64,000 nt of DNA from contig CANGUG010000009.1 in the NCBI GenBank assembly GCA_947457075.1, positions 1-64,000 of the forward strand, read 5' to 3'. Source of the stretch: Bacteroidota bacterium. Lineage in GTDB: Bacteria; Bacteroidota; Bacteroidia; Chitinophagales; Chitinophagaceae. A model generated the notes under the pieces. That model worked only from the letters and a program-made list of their open reading frames with translations. It was not told the origin of the DNA and made no database searches. The position numbers and the translations under genes were made by a program. Position 1 is the stretch's first letter. Each line of letters begins with the position of its first letter. This document shows positions 55,268 to 63,360 of the stretch, piece by piece.

Positions 55268-56038
55268 ATGAAACAACAAGTGCCCAATTTTATCACATTG
55301 TTAAATCTGTTTTTTGGATGCATGGCCATAATGTCGGCATTTCAAGCGGGGGCCATGTTTTCAATGGATGAAAATGGCGGAGTGGTTATTGAAATTCCTG
55401 CGCAATTATATTATGCAAGTTTATTTATTGGGCTTGCTGCTTTAATGGATTTTTTGGATGGCTTTGCTGCTAGGCTATTAAAAGTGTCCTCTGAAATGGG
55501 TAAGCAATTGGACTCATTAGCCGATGTTGTAAGTTTTGGTGTTGCCCCTGCATTTATTGTTTTTCAATTTCTAAGACTTTCTTTAGCCAACGATGTGAAT
55601 GCTTTGTCTCAAAATAATATATGGTTGTTTGGCGCTTTTCTAATTCCTATGGCGGGAGCATATCGTTTGGCAAGATTTAATATTGATACCGAACAGACCA
55701 CTTATTTTAAGGGCGTTCCCATTCCCATGATTGGTATATTAACTGCAGCCTTCCCTTTAATGTATTGGCAGGGTAATATCTTTATTCATAATTTTATATT
55801 TAGCAGTCCTCTTTTCTGGTATGTATATATTTTGTTAGTTTCTTTTTTAATGGTCATGAAAAGGCCCATGTTGGCATTGAAAGGCTTTGGTAACAATAAA
55901 AAGCTAATTATTCCTTTGTTATTATTGGTCTTAGAAGTGGTCGTTACGGCCATCTTTTATAAATGGTTGGCTATCCCATTTGGCTTTATTGGCTATTGCT
56001 TAGTATCTTTGTTCTACCGAAAAACAATTACTCAATAA
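55268..56038 (+). CDS. pssA: CDP-diacylglycerol-serine O-phosphatidyltransferase
   Basis: PssA makes phosphatidylserine, the precursor of phosphatidylethanolamine, at the inner membrane. The 256 residues contain the CDP-alcohol phosphotransferase motif, with Asp64, Gly65, Ala68, Arg69, Gly78, Asp82 and Asp86 matching DGxxAR(x8)GxxxDxxxD. About six to seven hydrophobic segments follow, and the N-terminus VPNFITLLNLFFGCMA is typical of the bacterial type II enzyme. It is in the pepP-pssA-purS-rsmI run. Confidence 0.94.
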   Translation: MKQQVPNFITLLNLFFGCMAIMSAFQAGAMFSMDENGGVVIEIPAQLYYASLFIGLAALMDFLDGFAARLLKVSSEMGKQLDSLADVVSFGVAPAFIVFQFLRLSLANDVNALSQNNIWLFGAFLIPMAGAYRLARFNIDTEQTTYFKGVPIPMIGILTAAFPLMYWQGNIFIHNFIFSSPLFWYVYILLVSFLMVMKRPMLALKGFGNNKKLIIPLLLLVLEVVVTAIFYKWLAIPFGFIGYCLVSLFYRKTITQ

Positions 56039-56050
56039 GAAAATAATTTT

Positions 56051-56302
56051 ATGCTATTTCAAGTTCACATTAAAGTAATGCCTTTAAAAGATTTACTAGA
56101 TCCACAAGGAAAGGCGGTATTAGGCGGTTTGCATAATTTAGGCATGAATGGCGTGCAAGATGTACGTGTTGGTAAACACATTACGCTACAAATTGAAGCA
56201 GCTGATGAAGCTGCAGCAAGAACGGTTGCTGAAGAAGCAAGCAAGAAATTATTAGCGAATGCAGTGATGGAGTATTTTGAAATTGAATTTATTCAAGCCT
56301 AG
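56051..56302 (+). CDS. purS: Phosphoribosylformylglycinamidine synthase subunit PurS
   Basis: PurS is the small subunit bridging PurL and PurQ in the fourth step of purine synthesis. The 83 residues match the family length and show VMPLKDLLDPQGKAVLGGLH and the VRVGKHITLQIE strand. purL and purQ are not adjacent; this single gene sits between pssA and rsmI, so the complex would be encoded at separate sites. Confidence 0.92.
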   Translation: MLFQVHIKVMPLKDLLDPQGKAVLGGLHNLGMNGVQDVRVGKHITLQIEAADEAAARTVAEEASKKLLANAVMEYFEIEFIQA

Positions 56303-56323
56303 TCATCTCTATTTTAAATAACT

Positions 56324-56989
56324 ATGTTGTATTTAGTACCTACACCTATTGGGAATTTGAAAGATTTTACCTTTAGGGCAGTAGAAGTGCTTCAATCGGC
56401 GGATTTTATTTTATGTGAGGATACGCGAACCTCTTCCAAATTATTACAACATTACCAAATCCAAAAACCATTAACGCCTTATCATCAACATAATGAGCAT
56501 AAGGTGGTAGATCATTTGGTGCAACAATTACAAGCAGGAAAAAATATAGCCTTAATCACGGATGCCGGAAGTCCTGGTATTTCAGATCCAGCTTTTTTAT
56601 TGGTGCGTGCTTGTAAAGCGGCAGGTGTCGAAGTTACAAGTTTGCCTGGAGCCACGGCCTTTGTACCGGCATTGACCAATAGTGGATTGCCTGCAAGTCG
56701 GTTTACTTTTGAAGGATTTATTCCTTTGAAAAAGGGTAAAAAAACTTTGATGGAGTCCTTGGTGAACGAGGAACGCACCATGATTTTTTATGAAAGCCCT
56801 ATGCGTTTGGTAAAAACTTTACAATTATTTGCTAGTTATTTTGGGGGTGATCGCAAAGCAGCCGTGAGTCGCGAGTTAACCAAAATGTTTGAAGAAAACA
56901 CCACTGATACCTTGGATAATTTAATCTTACATTACAGTTCAAAGCAAGTAAAAGGGGAGATAGTGATTGTGGTGGAAGGGAAAGCATAG
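56324..56989 (+). CDS. rsmI: 16S rRNA 2'-O-methyltransferase RsmI
   Basis: RsmI methylates the ribose of C1402 in 16S rRNA at the P-site. The 221 residues belong to the tetrapyrrole-methylase fold: VPTPIGNLKDFTFRAVEVL (5-23), CEDTRTSSKLL, and the SAM loop ITDAGSPGISDPA are family hallmarks. The chain is shorter than E. coli RsmI because the C-terminal helical domain is reduced, which is common in Bacteroidota. It ends the pepP operon. Confidence 0.95.
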   Translation: MLYLVPTPIGNLKDFTFRAVEVLQSADFILCEDTRTSSKLLQHYQIQKPLTPYHQHNEHKVVDHLVQQLQAGKNIALITDAGSPGISDPAFLLVRACKAAGVEVTSLPGATAFVPALTNSGLPASRFTFEGFIPLKKGKKTLMESLVNEERTMIFYESPMRLVKTLQLFASYFGGDRKAAVSRELTKMFEENTTDTLDNLILHYSSKQVKGEIVIVVEGKA

Positions 56990-57089
56990 TAATTCATCCC
57001 AATCAGTTGTTTTGATGCACAATTTTTCTTAATTTGACTTCCTAATTTGGAGGTCATTTTCATTTAAAAGAAGTTTTAAAATTCACCTT

Positions 57090-58994
57090 ATGAAAAATAA
57101 AGTTTTATCGATGTTGGTCATTCTATCGGCAATTTCAAATTTTACATCTGCACAAGCCGACCGTTGGCAACAACATATTAATTACACAATTAAAGCGGGC
57201 TTAGATGTTAATACCAATATTGTAAAAGGAACTGAAGACATTGTGTATAGCAACAATAGCACAGATACTTTAACGAAAGTATATTTTCATTTATACTGGA
57301 ATGCATTTCAACCCAATTCGGTGATGGATATTCGTAGTCGTGAATTGGGAAAGAATATGCTTACCAGTCGCAGGGGAGATCAAATCCCCGATTGGGATGC
57401 GCGTGTAAAAGATCGTATTCAAAATTTAAATCCAGCGGAAATTGGATACCAAAGAGTAAGTCAAGTAATGATTGGTGGAAAGGCCCAAAAATTAGTGGAA
57501 CATGAAACCATCTTAGAAGTGCAATTATCCCAACCAATTATGCCTAAAACTTCAGTTAAAATTAACTTGAGTTTTGAAGCACAAGTGCCAAAGCAAATTC
57601 GCCGTTCAGGAAGAGACAATGCCGAAGGGGTGCGTTTTTCAATGAGCCAATGGTATCCTAAAATGGTGGAGTATGATTATCAAGGATGGAATACCAATCC
57701 ATATATAGCCCGAGAATTTTATGGTGTTTGGGGTAATTATGATGTGACCTTACAATTGGATCAAAGCTATATGGTGGCTGCCACAGGGGTATTGCAAAAT
57801 CCTACAGCTACTGCCAATGCACAAGGACTAAAGTCTTGGAATTTTAAAGGAAATAATATTCATGATTTTGTGTGGGCAGCGGATAATAAATTTAAACATT
57901 TATCAAAAGAAGTTCGAAAAGGATTAACGCTACATGTGTATTATAAAGAAAAGGACGCGAAAGCAGATAGCGCTTGGGCGAACGTTTTGTGGGCAGCTGA
58001 AAAAATGTTGCCCTTTATGGAAAAGAAATTTGGTGCCTATCCTTACCCACAATACTCTTTTATTCAAGGGGGTGATGGTGGAATGGAATATGCCATGGCT
58101 ACTTTGTTAAAAGGACCAGGACTGGGAACCGTATTTCACGAGTGGATGCATAGCTGGTACCAACATATACTAGGAACTAATGAAAGTTTATACCCTTGGA
58201 TGGATGAAGGATTTACAAGTTATGCCGAGGAAGCAATTTCTTATCAATATGATTTGGAGTTTGGCCCTTATTCTCCATTTATTAATGAACGTGAAAAAGC
58301 ACAAATATTGGCTGGTAATGAAAGAGCAAAAACTCAATTGCCCGCTGTTCAATATTCTAACTATATGGGGTATTTAAATTTAGCAAAAAGCGGTTTAGAA
58401 GAACCTATGAGCACCCATTCCGACCATTACAATACCAATTTTGCCTACAGTAGTGCATCTTATAGTAAAGGAGGCACATTCTTAGGGTTCTTGGGGTATA
58501 TTGTTGGAGATTCTATTAGAGATAAAGTTTTATTAAACTATTATAATTCTTGGAAATTTAAGCATCCAAATGCGAATGATTTTATTAGAGTTGCTGAAAA
58601 AACAAGTGGCATTCAATTACAATGGTTTAAAGAATATTGGATGAATAGTACTAAAACGGTAGATTATGGTTTAAATGATATTCAAGCCACTGCAACAGGT
58701 GCGATAATTAGTGTTCAAAGAATTGGGAAAATGCCGGCTCCGGTAGAAGTACTGATCAATTATAAGGACGGTTCGAGTGAATTACATTATGTGCCACTGG
58801 ATTTGATGTTAGGCAATAAAGTGGCTGAAGGGGGTGTAAATAGAATTATTCATCCTGAATGCAAATGGGTGCAACCAACTTATACATTTGAAACGACAAA
58901 ACCATTAAGCGCATTAAAATCTATTGAAATTGATCCAAGCCATCGCTTGCCAGACGTAAATAGAACCAATAATAAATTAGTGATCCCTAATTAA
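57090..58994 (+). CDS. Exported M1 family metallopeptidase
   Basis: The 634-residue zinc aminopeptidase has a signal peptide (about 1-22, ending TSAQA) and an M1 catalytic domain. The zinc site is complete: His350-Glu351-Trp-Met-His354 and Glu373 in DEGFTSYAEE, the HEXXH-x18-E pattern. The exopeptidase motif appears as GGMEYA instead of GAMEN, as in several bacterial members. It is probably periplasmic and scavenges peptides, like the DPP-IV gene at 3122. It is monocistronic, with convergent rsmG after 285 bases. Confidence 0.93.
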   Translation: MKNKVLSMLVILSAISNFTSAQADRWQQHINYTIKAGLDVNTNIVKGTEDIVYSNNSTDTLTKVYFHLYWNAFQPNSVMDIRSRELGKNMLTSRRGDQIPDWDARVKDRIQNLNPAEIGYQRVSQVMIGGKAQKLVEHETILEVQLSQPIMPKTSVKINLSFEAQVPKQIRRSGRDNAEGVRFSMSQWYPKMVEYDYQGWNTNPYIAREFYGVWGNYDVTLQLDQSYMVAATGVLQNPTATANAQGLKSWNFKGNNIHDFVWAADNKFKHLSKEVRKGLTLHVYYKEKDAKADSAWANVLWAAEKMLPFMEKKFGAYPYPQYSFIQGGDGGMEYAMATLLKGPGLGTVFHEWMHSWYQHILGTNESLYPWMDEGFTSYAEEAISYQYDLEFGPYSPFINEREKAQILAGNERAKTQLPAVQYSNYMGYLNLAKSGLEEPMSTHSDHYNTNFAYSSASYSKGGTFLGFLGYIVGDSIRDKVLLNYYNSWKFKHPNANDFIRVAEKTSGIQLQWFKEYWMNSTKTVDYGLNDIQATATGAIISVQRIGKMPAPVEVLINYKDGSSELHYVPLDLMLGNKVAEGGVNRIIHPECKWVQPTYTFETTKPLSALKSIEIDPSHRLPDVNRTNNKLVIPN

Positions 58995-59064
58995 TATATT
59001 TAGAGAATGTTATTCTATTCATTCTCAGCTGTTCTCTTCACGCTAAAAAGTGTAAATAGTATCT

Positions 59065-59109
59065 AAAAGTCTGAACTCGCACTTCGTGCTCAAACATGCA
59101 GACTTTTTT
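59065..59109. terminator. Terminator between the M1 peptidase and rsmG genes
   Basis: AAAAGTCTG (59065-59073) pairs with CAGACTTTT (59099-59107), with a small inner hairpin GCAC-TTC-GTGC. T-runs on both strands suit convergent genes. Confidence 0.78.
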
Positions 59110-59154
59110 ACGTAAGCATTTACAAATTTTTCAACGCTAAGGATAGATGTTCAC

Positions 59155-59198
59155 GCATATTAAAATTCAAACTTGCACTAAGCTGAATTTTAATATGC
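59155..59198. repeat. Perfect 15-bp inverted repeat in the M1 peptidase-rsmG gap
   Basis: GCATATTAAAATTCA (59155-59169) and TGAATTTTAATATGC (59184-59198) flank a 14-nt loop. It could be a second terminator or a protein-binding site. A weaker pair TTCTCAGC (59022-59029) and GCTGAGAA (59259-59266) encloses the whole gap. Confidence 0.7.
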
Positions 59199-59279
59199 CA
59201 TGAGCGAGTGAGTGCACAATTTTAGATGTCAAATTCTATTTTTCGCTTTAAGTGGCGCGCTGAGAACGAATCGTTAAAT

Positions 59280-59918
59280 CTATTTCTTCACTTGAATGAT
59301 AAACTTTTCCTTAAAATAGTCCTCTTGAAATATATCATAAATGGACATCATTTTTGGACGTACGCCACTTTCAAAAATTTCCTGATGTAAATCCCCGCCT
59401 TTTAAGCAAATAAGGCCATTGGGTTGGTTGGGCTTTTTGTTGATGATGGGGCCAGCCCATTTCCACAAATCCTTTAATGGGGCAACAGCACGACTTATTG
59501 CATAGTCAAATTTTTTATTCTTAATATCTTCTACTCGGGTATGTCTTGTAGTAATGTTTTTGATGCCCACCATTTCACAAACAGCATCCACCACTTTCAA
59601 TTTTTTAGCAATACTGTCCACTGCTAAAAATTGCACTTCAGGGAAAAAGATGGCCATAGGCACACAGGGAAATCCCCCTCCACAACCAATATCAATCACC
59701 TGGGTTCCTTTTTCCCATTCAGCAATGGCAGCGATACTTAATGAATGTAAAACATGGTGCAAATAAAGTTGATCAATGTCTTTTCTTGATATCACATTAA
59801 TTTGACTATTCCATTCCTTATAAGCCGCTTCTAGCCCTGATAATTGGGCCATCTGAATACTAGTAAAGTCGGCAAAATATTTAGTAATTAATTCCAGTTT
59901 TTGTTCGGTGCTTTCCAT
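59280..59918 (-). CDS. rsmG: 16S rRNA m7G527 methyltransferase RsmG
   Basis: RsmG methylates G527 of 16S rRNA near the streptomycin site; loss gives low-level streptomycin resistance in other bacteria. The 212 residues show AAYKEWNSQINVISRKD (31-47), the SAM loop DIGCGGGFP (76-84) and AISRAVAPLKDLWKW, all standard. Its start overlaps the end of the upstream glycosyltransferase gene by 31 bases, so the two are probably co-transcribed. Confidence 0.95.
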   Translation of the reverse strand: MESTEQKLELITKYFADFTSIQMAQLSGLEAAYKEWNSQINVISRKDIDQLYLHHVLHSLSIAAIAEWEKGTQVIDIGCGGGFPCVPMAIFFPEVQFLAVDSIAKKLKVVDAVCEMVGIKNITTRHTRVEDIKNKKFDYAISRAVAPLKDLWKWAGPIINKKPNQPNGLICLKGGDLHQEIFESGVRPKMMSIYDIFQEDYFKEKFIIQVKK

Positions 59919-61015
59919 ACGCTAGGTAAAGTAAATAGGTAATAAAATACAGACCATAAGTCAAATAAAAAGAACCAAGGCCATAAATCTAATTCATTTA
60001 ATTTTTTCATAGTGGACCTAAGGATTGTTCCTTGAATAAGAAATCTCGCCCCCCATAGACCCGATAGTAAAATATATTCTTTCGTAAAAATGAGTGCGGT
60101 GATTAAAATAGGGTACACTAAAAATTGACTAATTGCATAAAGACCTAATAAAAAAGCATGATGACTTTTATAGTATTTACTCGTCGTGTAGTGTCTATAT
60201 TTTTGAGTCATCCAATCATTAAAAGTTGTTTTAGGTTCGCTTAATGTGTGTGCATCTTTATCAATTACAATAGCTGTATTTTTTCTTTTAGCAACCTGAT
60301 TAATAAACAAGTCATCGTCACCACTTGGCATTTGATTGATGGAAGAGAATCCCTTATTTCTGAAAAAAACATCTTTCTTGTAGGACAAATTTCGTCCAAC
60401 TCCCATATAGGGTTGACCTGCTAAGGCATAAGAGAAATATTGTAAAGCGGTATGAAAAGTTTCAAAACGAATTAATTTATTCAATAAACCAGGCTTCTTT
60501 TTATAAGCGCCATATCCCAATACAATTTCAATATGGTCATCGTATCCATCCTGCATTAACTGCATCCAGTTTTCACTTGCAGGTACACAATCGGCATCGG
60601 TAAGCAATAAGGTTTCATATTTTGCTGATTTAATACCCATAGATAAAGGAAATTTTTTTCCATTAATCATTTTAGCGTCCTGCGTTAAGGTTACAATATT
60701 TAAGTTTTTAAATGATTTTTTAAATTCATCTAATAGATACCTTGATTCGTCTTCCGAATTATCATTCACTAAAACAATTTCATGCGTGGTACTATATTCT
60801 TGGACCAATACACCTGGTAAATTATTGGCTAAATTTTCAGCCTCATCTCTTGCACAAATAACCACCGAAATAGGGTGCTCAACATGCACTGTTTTTCTGG
60901 GCTTTTTGTAAAGGGCTAATCGAATAAAGAAAAACAGATAGTAAAATAGCTGTATTGCTATAATGCAGGCAAATACACCTATTAAAATAGTGGATACGGG
61001 TAGGTTAGTAATCAT
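59888..61015 (-). CDS. Membrane-anchored glycosyltransferase family 2 protein
   Basis: The 375-residue enzyme has an N-terminal membrane helix (about 8-32), a GT-A catalytic domain with ISVVICARDEAE and DAD (130-132), the acceptor motif GDDD (222-225) and QKYRHY (261-266), then three C-terminal hydrophobic segments. This layout fits processive or polyprenol-linked GT2 enzymes facing the cytoplasm. The sugar and acceptor are unknown. A -7 box ends 4 nt before the ATG. It is divergent from tgt and overlaps rsmG. Confidence 0.9.
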   Translation of the reverse strand: MITNLPVSTILIGVFACIIAIQLFYYLFFFIRLALYKKPRKTVHVEHPISVVICARDEAENLANNLPGVLVQEYSTTHEIVLVNDNSEDESRYLLDEFKKSFKNLNIVTLTQDAKMINGKKFPLSMGIKSAKYETLLLTDADCVPASENWMQLMQDGYDDHIEIVLGYGAYKKKPGLLNKLIRFETFHTALQYFSYALAGQPYMGVGRNLSYKKDVFFRNKGFSSINQMPSGDDDLFINQVAKRKNTAIVIDKDAHTLSEPKTTFNDWMTQKYRHYTTSKYYKSHHAFLLGLYAISQFLVYPILITALIFTKEYILLSGLWGARFLIQGTILRSTMKKLNELDLWPWFFLFDLWSVFYYLFTLPSVWKAPNKNWN

Positions 61016-61019
61016 AGTA

Positions 61020-61027
61020 CAAAAGTA
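61020..61027 (-). promoter_or_regulatory. -7 promoter box of the glycosyltransferase gene
   Basis: On the minus strand TACTTTTG ends exactly 4 nt before the ATG at 61015, predicting a leaderless mRNA. It lies 14 bases from the opposing tgt box. Confidence 0.6.
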
Positions 61028-61041
61028 ATACTATTTGACCT

Positions 61042-61049
61042 TACCTTTG
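61042..61049 (+). promoter_or_regulatory. -7 promoter box of tgt
   Basis: TACCTTTG ends exactly 4 nt before the tgt ATG at 61054, again predicting a leaderless mRNA. Only 38 bases separate the two divergent start codons. Confidence 0.62.
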
Positions 61050-61053
61050 CGCT

Positions 61054-62193
61054 ATGGCTGCATTAGCATTTGATTTAGAATATAAAAATCCCACGGGGGC
61101 TGCGCGCGCGGGTACCATCACAACGGATCATGGCAAAATCCAGACCCCTATTTTTATGCCAGTGGGTACTATTGGTTCTGTAAAAGCGGTAACTCAGCAG
61201 CAATTGATGGCTGATGTGAAAGCCCAAATTATTCTTGGGAATACCTATCATTTGTATTTAAGACCCGGAACCGAAATTTTAGAAGCTGCAGGAGGGTTGC
61301 ACCAATTTATGGGATGGAATCAACCCATCCTTACAGATAGTGGGGGATACCAGGTGTTTTCATTGGCCAATAACCGTAAAATAAAACCAGAAGGGGTCGT
61401 TTTTCAATCGCATATTGACGGGAGCAAACATTTATTTACTCCCGAAAAAGTAATGGATATTCAACGCAGTATTGGGGCTGATATTATTATGGCTTTTGAC
61501 GAGTGCCCGCCCATTCCAAGTACCTATGAATACGTAAAAAAAAGTATGGACCTTACCCATATTTGGCTGGACAAATGTTTTAATCGTTTGGCGGAGACGC
61601 CTGATTTATATGGTTATACACAAAATTTATTTCCTATTGTACAAGGGGGATTAAATAAGGATTTAAGAAAAGCTTCCTGTGATTATATCAGCGCAAAAAA
61701 CGCAGTGGGGAATGCTATTGGTGGCTTAAGTGTGGGGGAGACGGAAGAAGAAATGTATGAATTCACTGCAGTTTGTTGTGAAAATTTACCTGAACAAAAG
61801 CCGCGCTATTTAATGGGGGTAGGCACTCCATGGAATATTTTAGAAGCCATTGATTTGGGGGTGGACATGTTTGATTGTGTAATGCCCACCCGTAATGGTC
61901 GCAATGGGATGATTTTTACTTCACAGGGGGTTATTAATATAAAAAACAAGAAATGGGAAAAAGATTTTACTCCCTTGGATCCAGGTATTCCAAATGAATT
62001 AAGTCAATATTATACAAAGGCTTATATGCGCCATTTATTTGTAGCGGATGAAATTTTAGGATTACAATTGGCTAGCATTCAAAATTTATCCTTTTATTTA
62101 TGGTTGGTGGGGGAAGCAAGAAAACATATTATTGCAGGGGATTATAGTAGTTGGAAAACATTAATGGTAGAACAAGTTAAAACTCGTTTGTAA
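61054..62193 (+). CDS. tgt: Queuine tRNA-ribosyltransferase (lacks canonical zinc ligands)
   Basis: Tgt exchanges guanine-34 of GUN-anticodon tRNAs for preQ1 in the queuosine pathway. The 379 residues have the catalytic Asp95 in TDSGGYQVFS, GNAIGGLSVGE, and the nucleophile Asp274 in VDMFDCVMPTRNGRNG. The usual C-terminal zinc site, CxCxxC and a His, is not there: the segment from residue 309 reads DPGIPNELSQYYTKAYMRHL, and the histidine position in SIHNL is Gln343 (SIQNL). The rest is canonical, so activity is likely without zinc. The LptF/G gene follows after 10 bases. Confidence 0.95.
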   Translation: MAALAFDLEYKNPTGAARAGTITTDHGKIQTPIFMPVGTIGSVKAVTQQQLMADVKAQIILGNTYHLYLRPGTEILEAAGGLHQFMGWNQPILTDSGGYQVFSLANNRKIKPEGVVFQSHIDGSKHLFTPEKVMDIQRSIGADIIMAFDECPPIPSTYEYVKKSMDLTHIWLDKCFNRLAETPDLYGYTQNLFPIVQGGLNKDLRKASCDYISAKNAVGNAIGGLSVGETEEEMYEFTAVCCENLPEQKPRYLMGVGTPWNILEAIDLGVDMFDCVMPTRNGRNGMIFTSQGVINIKNKKWEKDFTPLDPGIPNELSQYYTKAYMRHLFVADEILGLQLASIQNLSFYLWLVGEARKHIIAGDYSSWKTLMVEQVKTRL

Positions 62194-62203
62194 ATTATAT
62201 TGA

Positions 62204-63295
62204 GTGAAAAAACTAGATTGGTACATATTAAAAAAGTTTTTGAGAGTATTTTTCTTCTCCATTTTTTTATTTGCTGTTATTTCAGTGGTAGTAGATGTGA
62301 GTGAAAAAACCGATGACTTTGTAAAATCTGGCCTTTCAGCGGGGGAGATTTTCACGCATTATTATATAGGATTCATACCGCATATTATTGCCCTTCTATT
62401 TCCATTATTTGTATTTATTGCAGTTATATTTTTTACTTCAAAAATGGCTGGTCAAACTGAAATTGTTGCCATTTTAGCGAGTGGAACCACTTATAATAGA
62501 TGGTTGCGTCCATATTGGATTGGAGGTGCCTTATTGGGTTTATTATTATGGGTATCGAATCAGTGGATTGTACCAAAAGCAAACAATATCCGAGGGAGTT
62601 TTGAAGCAGCATTTGTAGATAAGCACTCAACTTACAACGCGCTATTGACTACTTCGACCGATATTTATTTTAGAATAGACTCTTTTACTTATGCGGGTAT
62701 TTATGGTTTTGACACGGCCAATAATAGAGGGAGTGGTTTTTTTTCCTATAAAGTAGCCAAGGGCAAAGTGGTTCATAATTTAAGGGCAGAAAATATTATT
62801 TGGGATACCGCTACTAAAGCATGGCGATTAACCGAAGTAATTGAACGTAAGGTAATGGACAATAAGGAACTGGTAACATATACGACCGAATTGAAAAAAA
62901 AGTATCCATTTAAGCCAGTAGATATTAAAAAAGACAAATACACAAAAGATAAACTCACCACCCTTCAACTCATCAATCAAATTAAGTTAGAAGAATTAAG
63001 GGGTTCTGAGGGGTTAAATGAATTAAAAATTGAACGTTATCGGAGGGATGCAACCCCCATTACAGTGTTATTATTAACCTTAATTGGGGCCATCATTGCA
63101 GGCAGAAAATTAAGGGGTGGAAGTGGCGCTCATTTGGCCCTTGGATTTGTTATTGCCGCTTTGTTTATTATTACCGATCGTTTTTCAACTATCTTTTCAA
63201 CTAAGGGAAATTTACCCCCATTATTGGCCGCTTGGATACCCAATTTAATTTTTATTTGGGTAGTGTATTATTTGTATAAAAAAGCACCTAAATAA
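62204..63295 (+). CDS. LptF/LptG family permease
   Basis: The 363-residue protein is an inner-membrane permease of the LptF/LptG type, which with LptB moves lipopolysaccharide from the membrane to the periplasmic bridge. The GTG start gives MKKLDWYILKKFLRVF, the typical N-terminus. Three N-terminal membrane helices (about 11-31, 55-77, 98-118) and three C-terminal ones (about 283-355) flank a periplasmic beta-jellyroll domain. It is co-transcribed with tgt (10-base gap). Whether it is LptF or LptG is not decidable. Confidence 0.9.
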   Translation: MKKLDWYILKKFLRVFFFSIFLFAVISVVVDVSEKTDDFVKSGLSAGEIFTHYYIGFIPHIIALLFPLFVFIAVIFFTSKMAGQTEIVAILASGTTYNRWLRPYWIGGALLGLLLWVSNQWIVPKANNIRGSFEAAFVDKHSTYNALLTTSTDIYFRIDSFTYAGIYGFDTANNRGSGFFSYKVAKGKVVHNLRAENIIWDTATKAWRLTEVIERKVMDNKELVTYTTELKKKYPFKPVDIKKDKYTKDKLTTLQLINQIKLEELRGSEGLNELKIERYRRDATPITVLLLTLIGAIIAGRKLRGGSGAHLALGFVIAALFIITDRFSTIFSTKGNLPPLLAAWIPNLIFIWVVYYLYKKAPK

Positions 63296-63360
63296 GAGTT
63301 TTTAACTAACTTTACGCGTCATTTTAAAAGGCAAAAAATCATTAAATTAAAGCCGTATTT

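Noticed and set aside
58995-59279. tRNA gene in the M1 peptidase-rsmG gap
   Set aside because: The hairpins do not form a cloverleaf, and no TTCRA-type T-loop is placed correctly.
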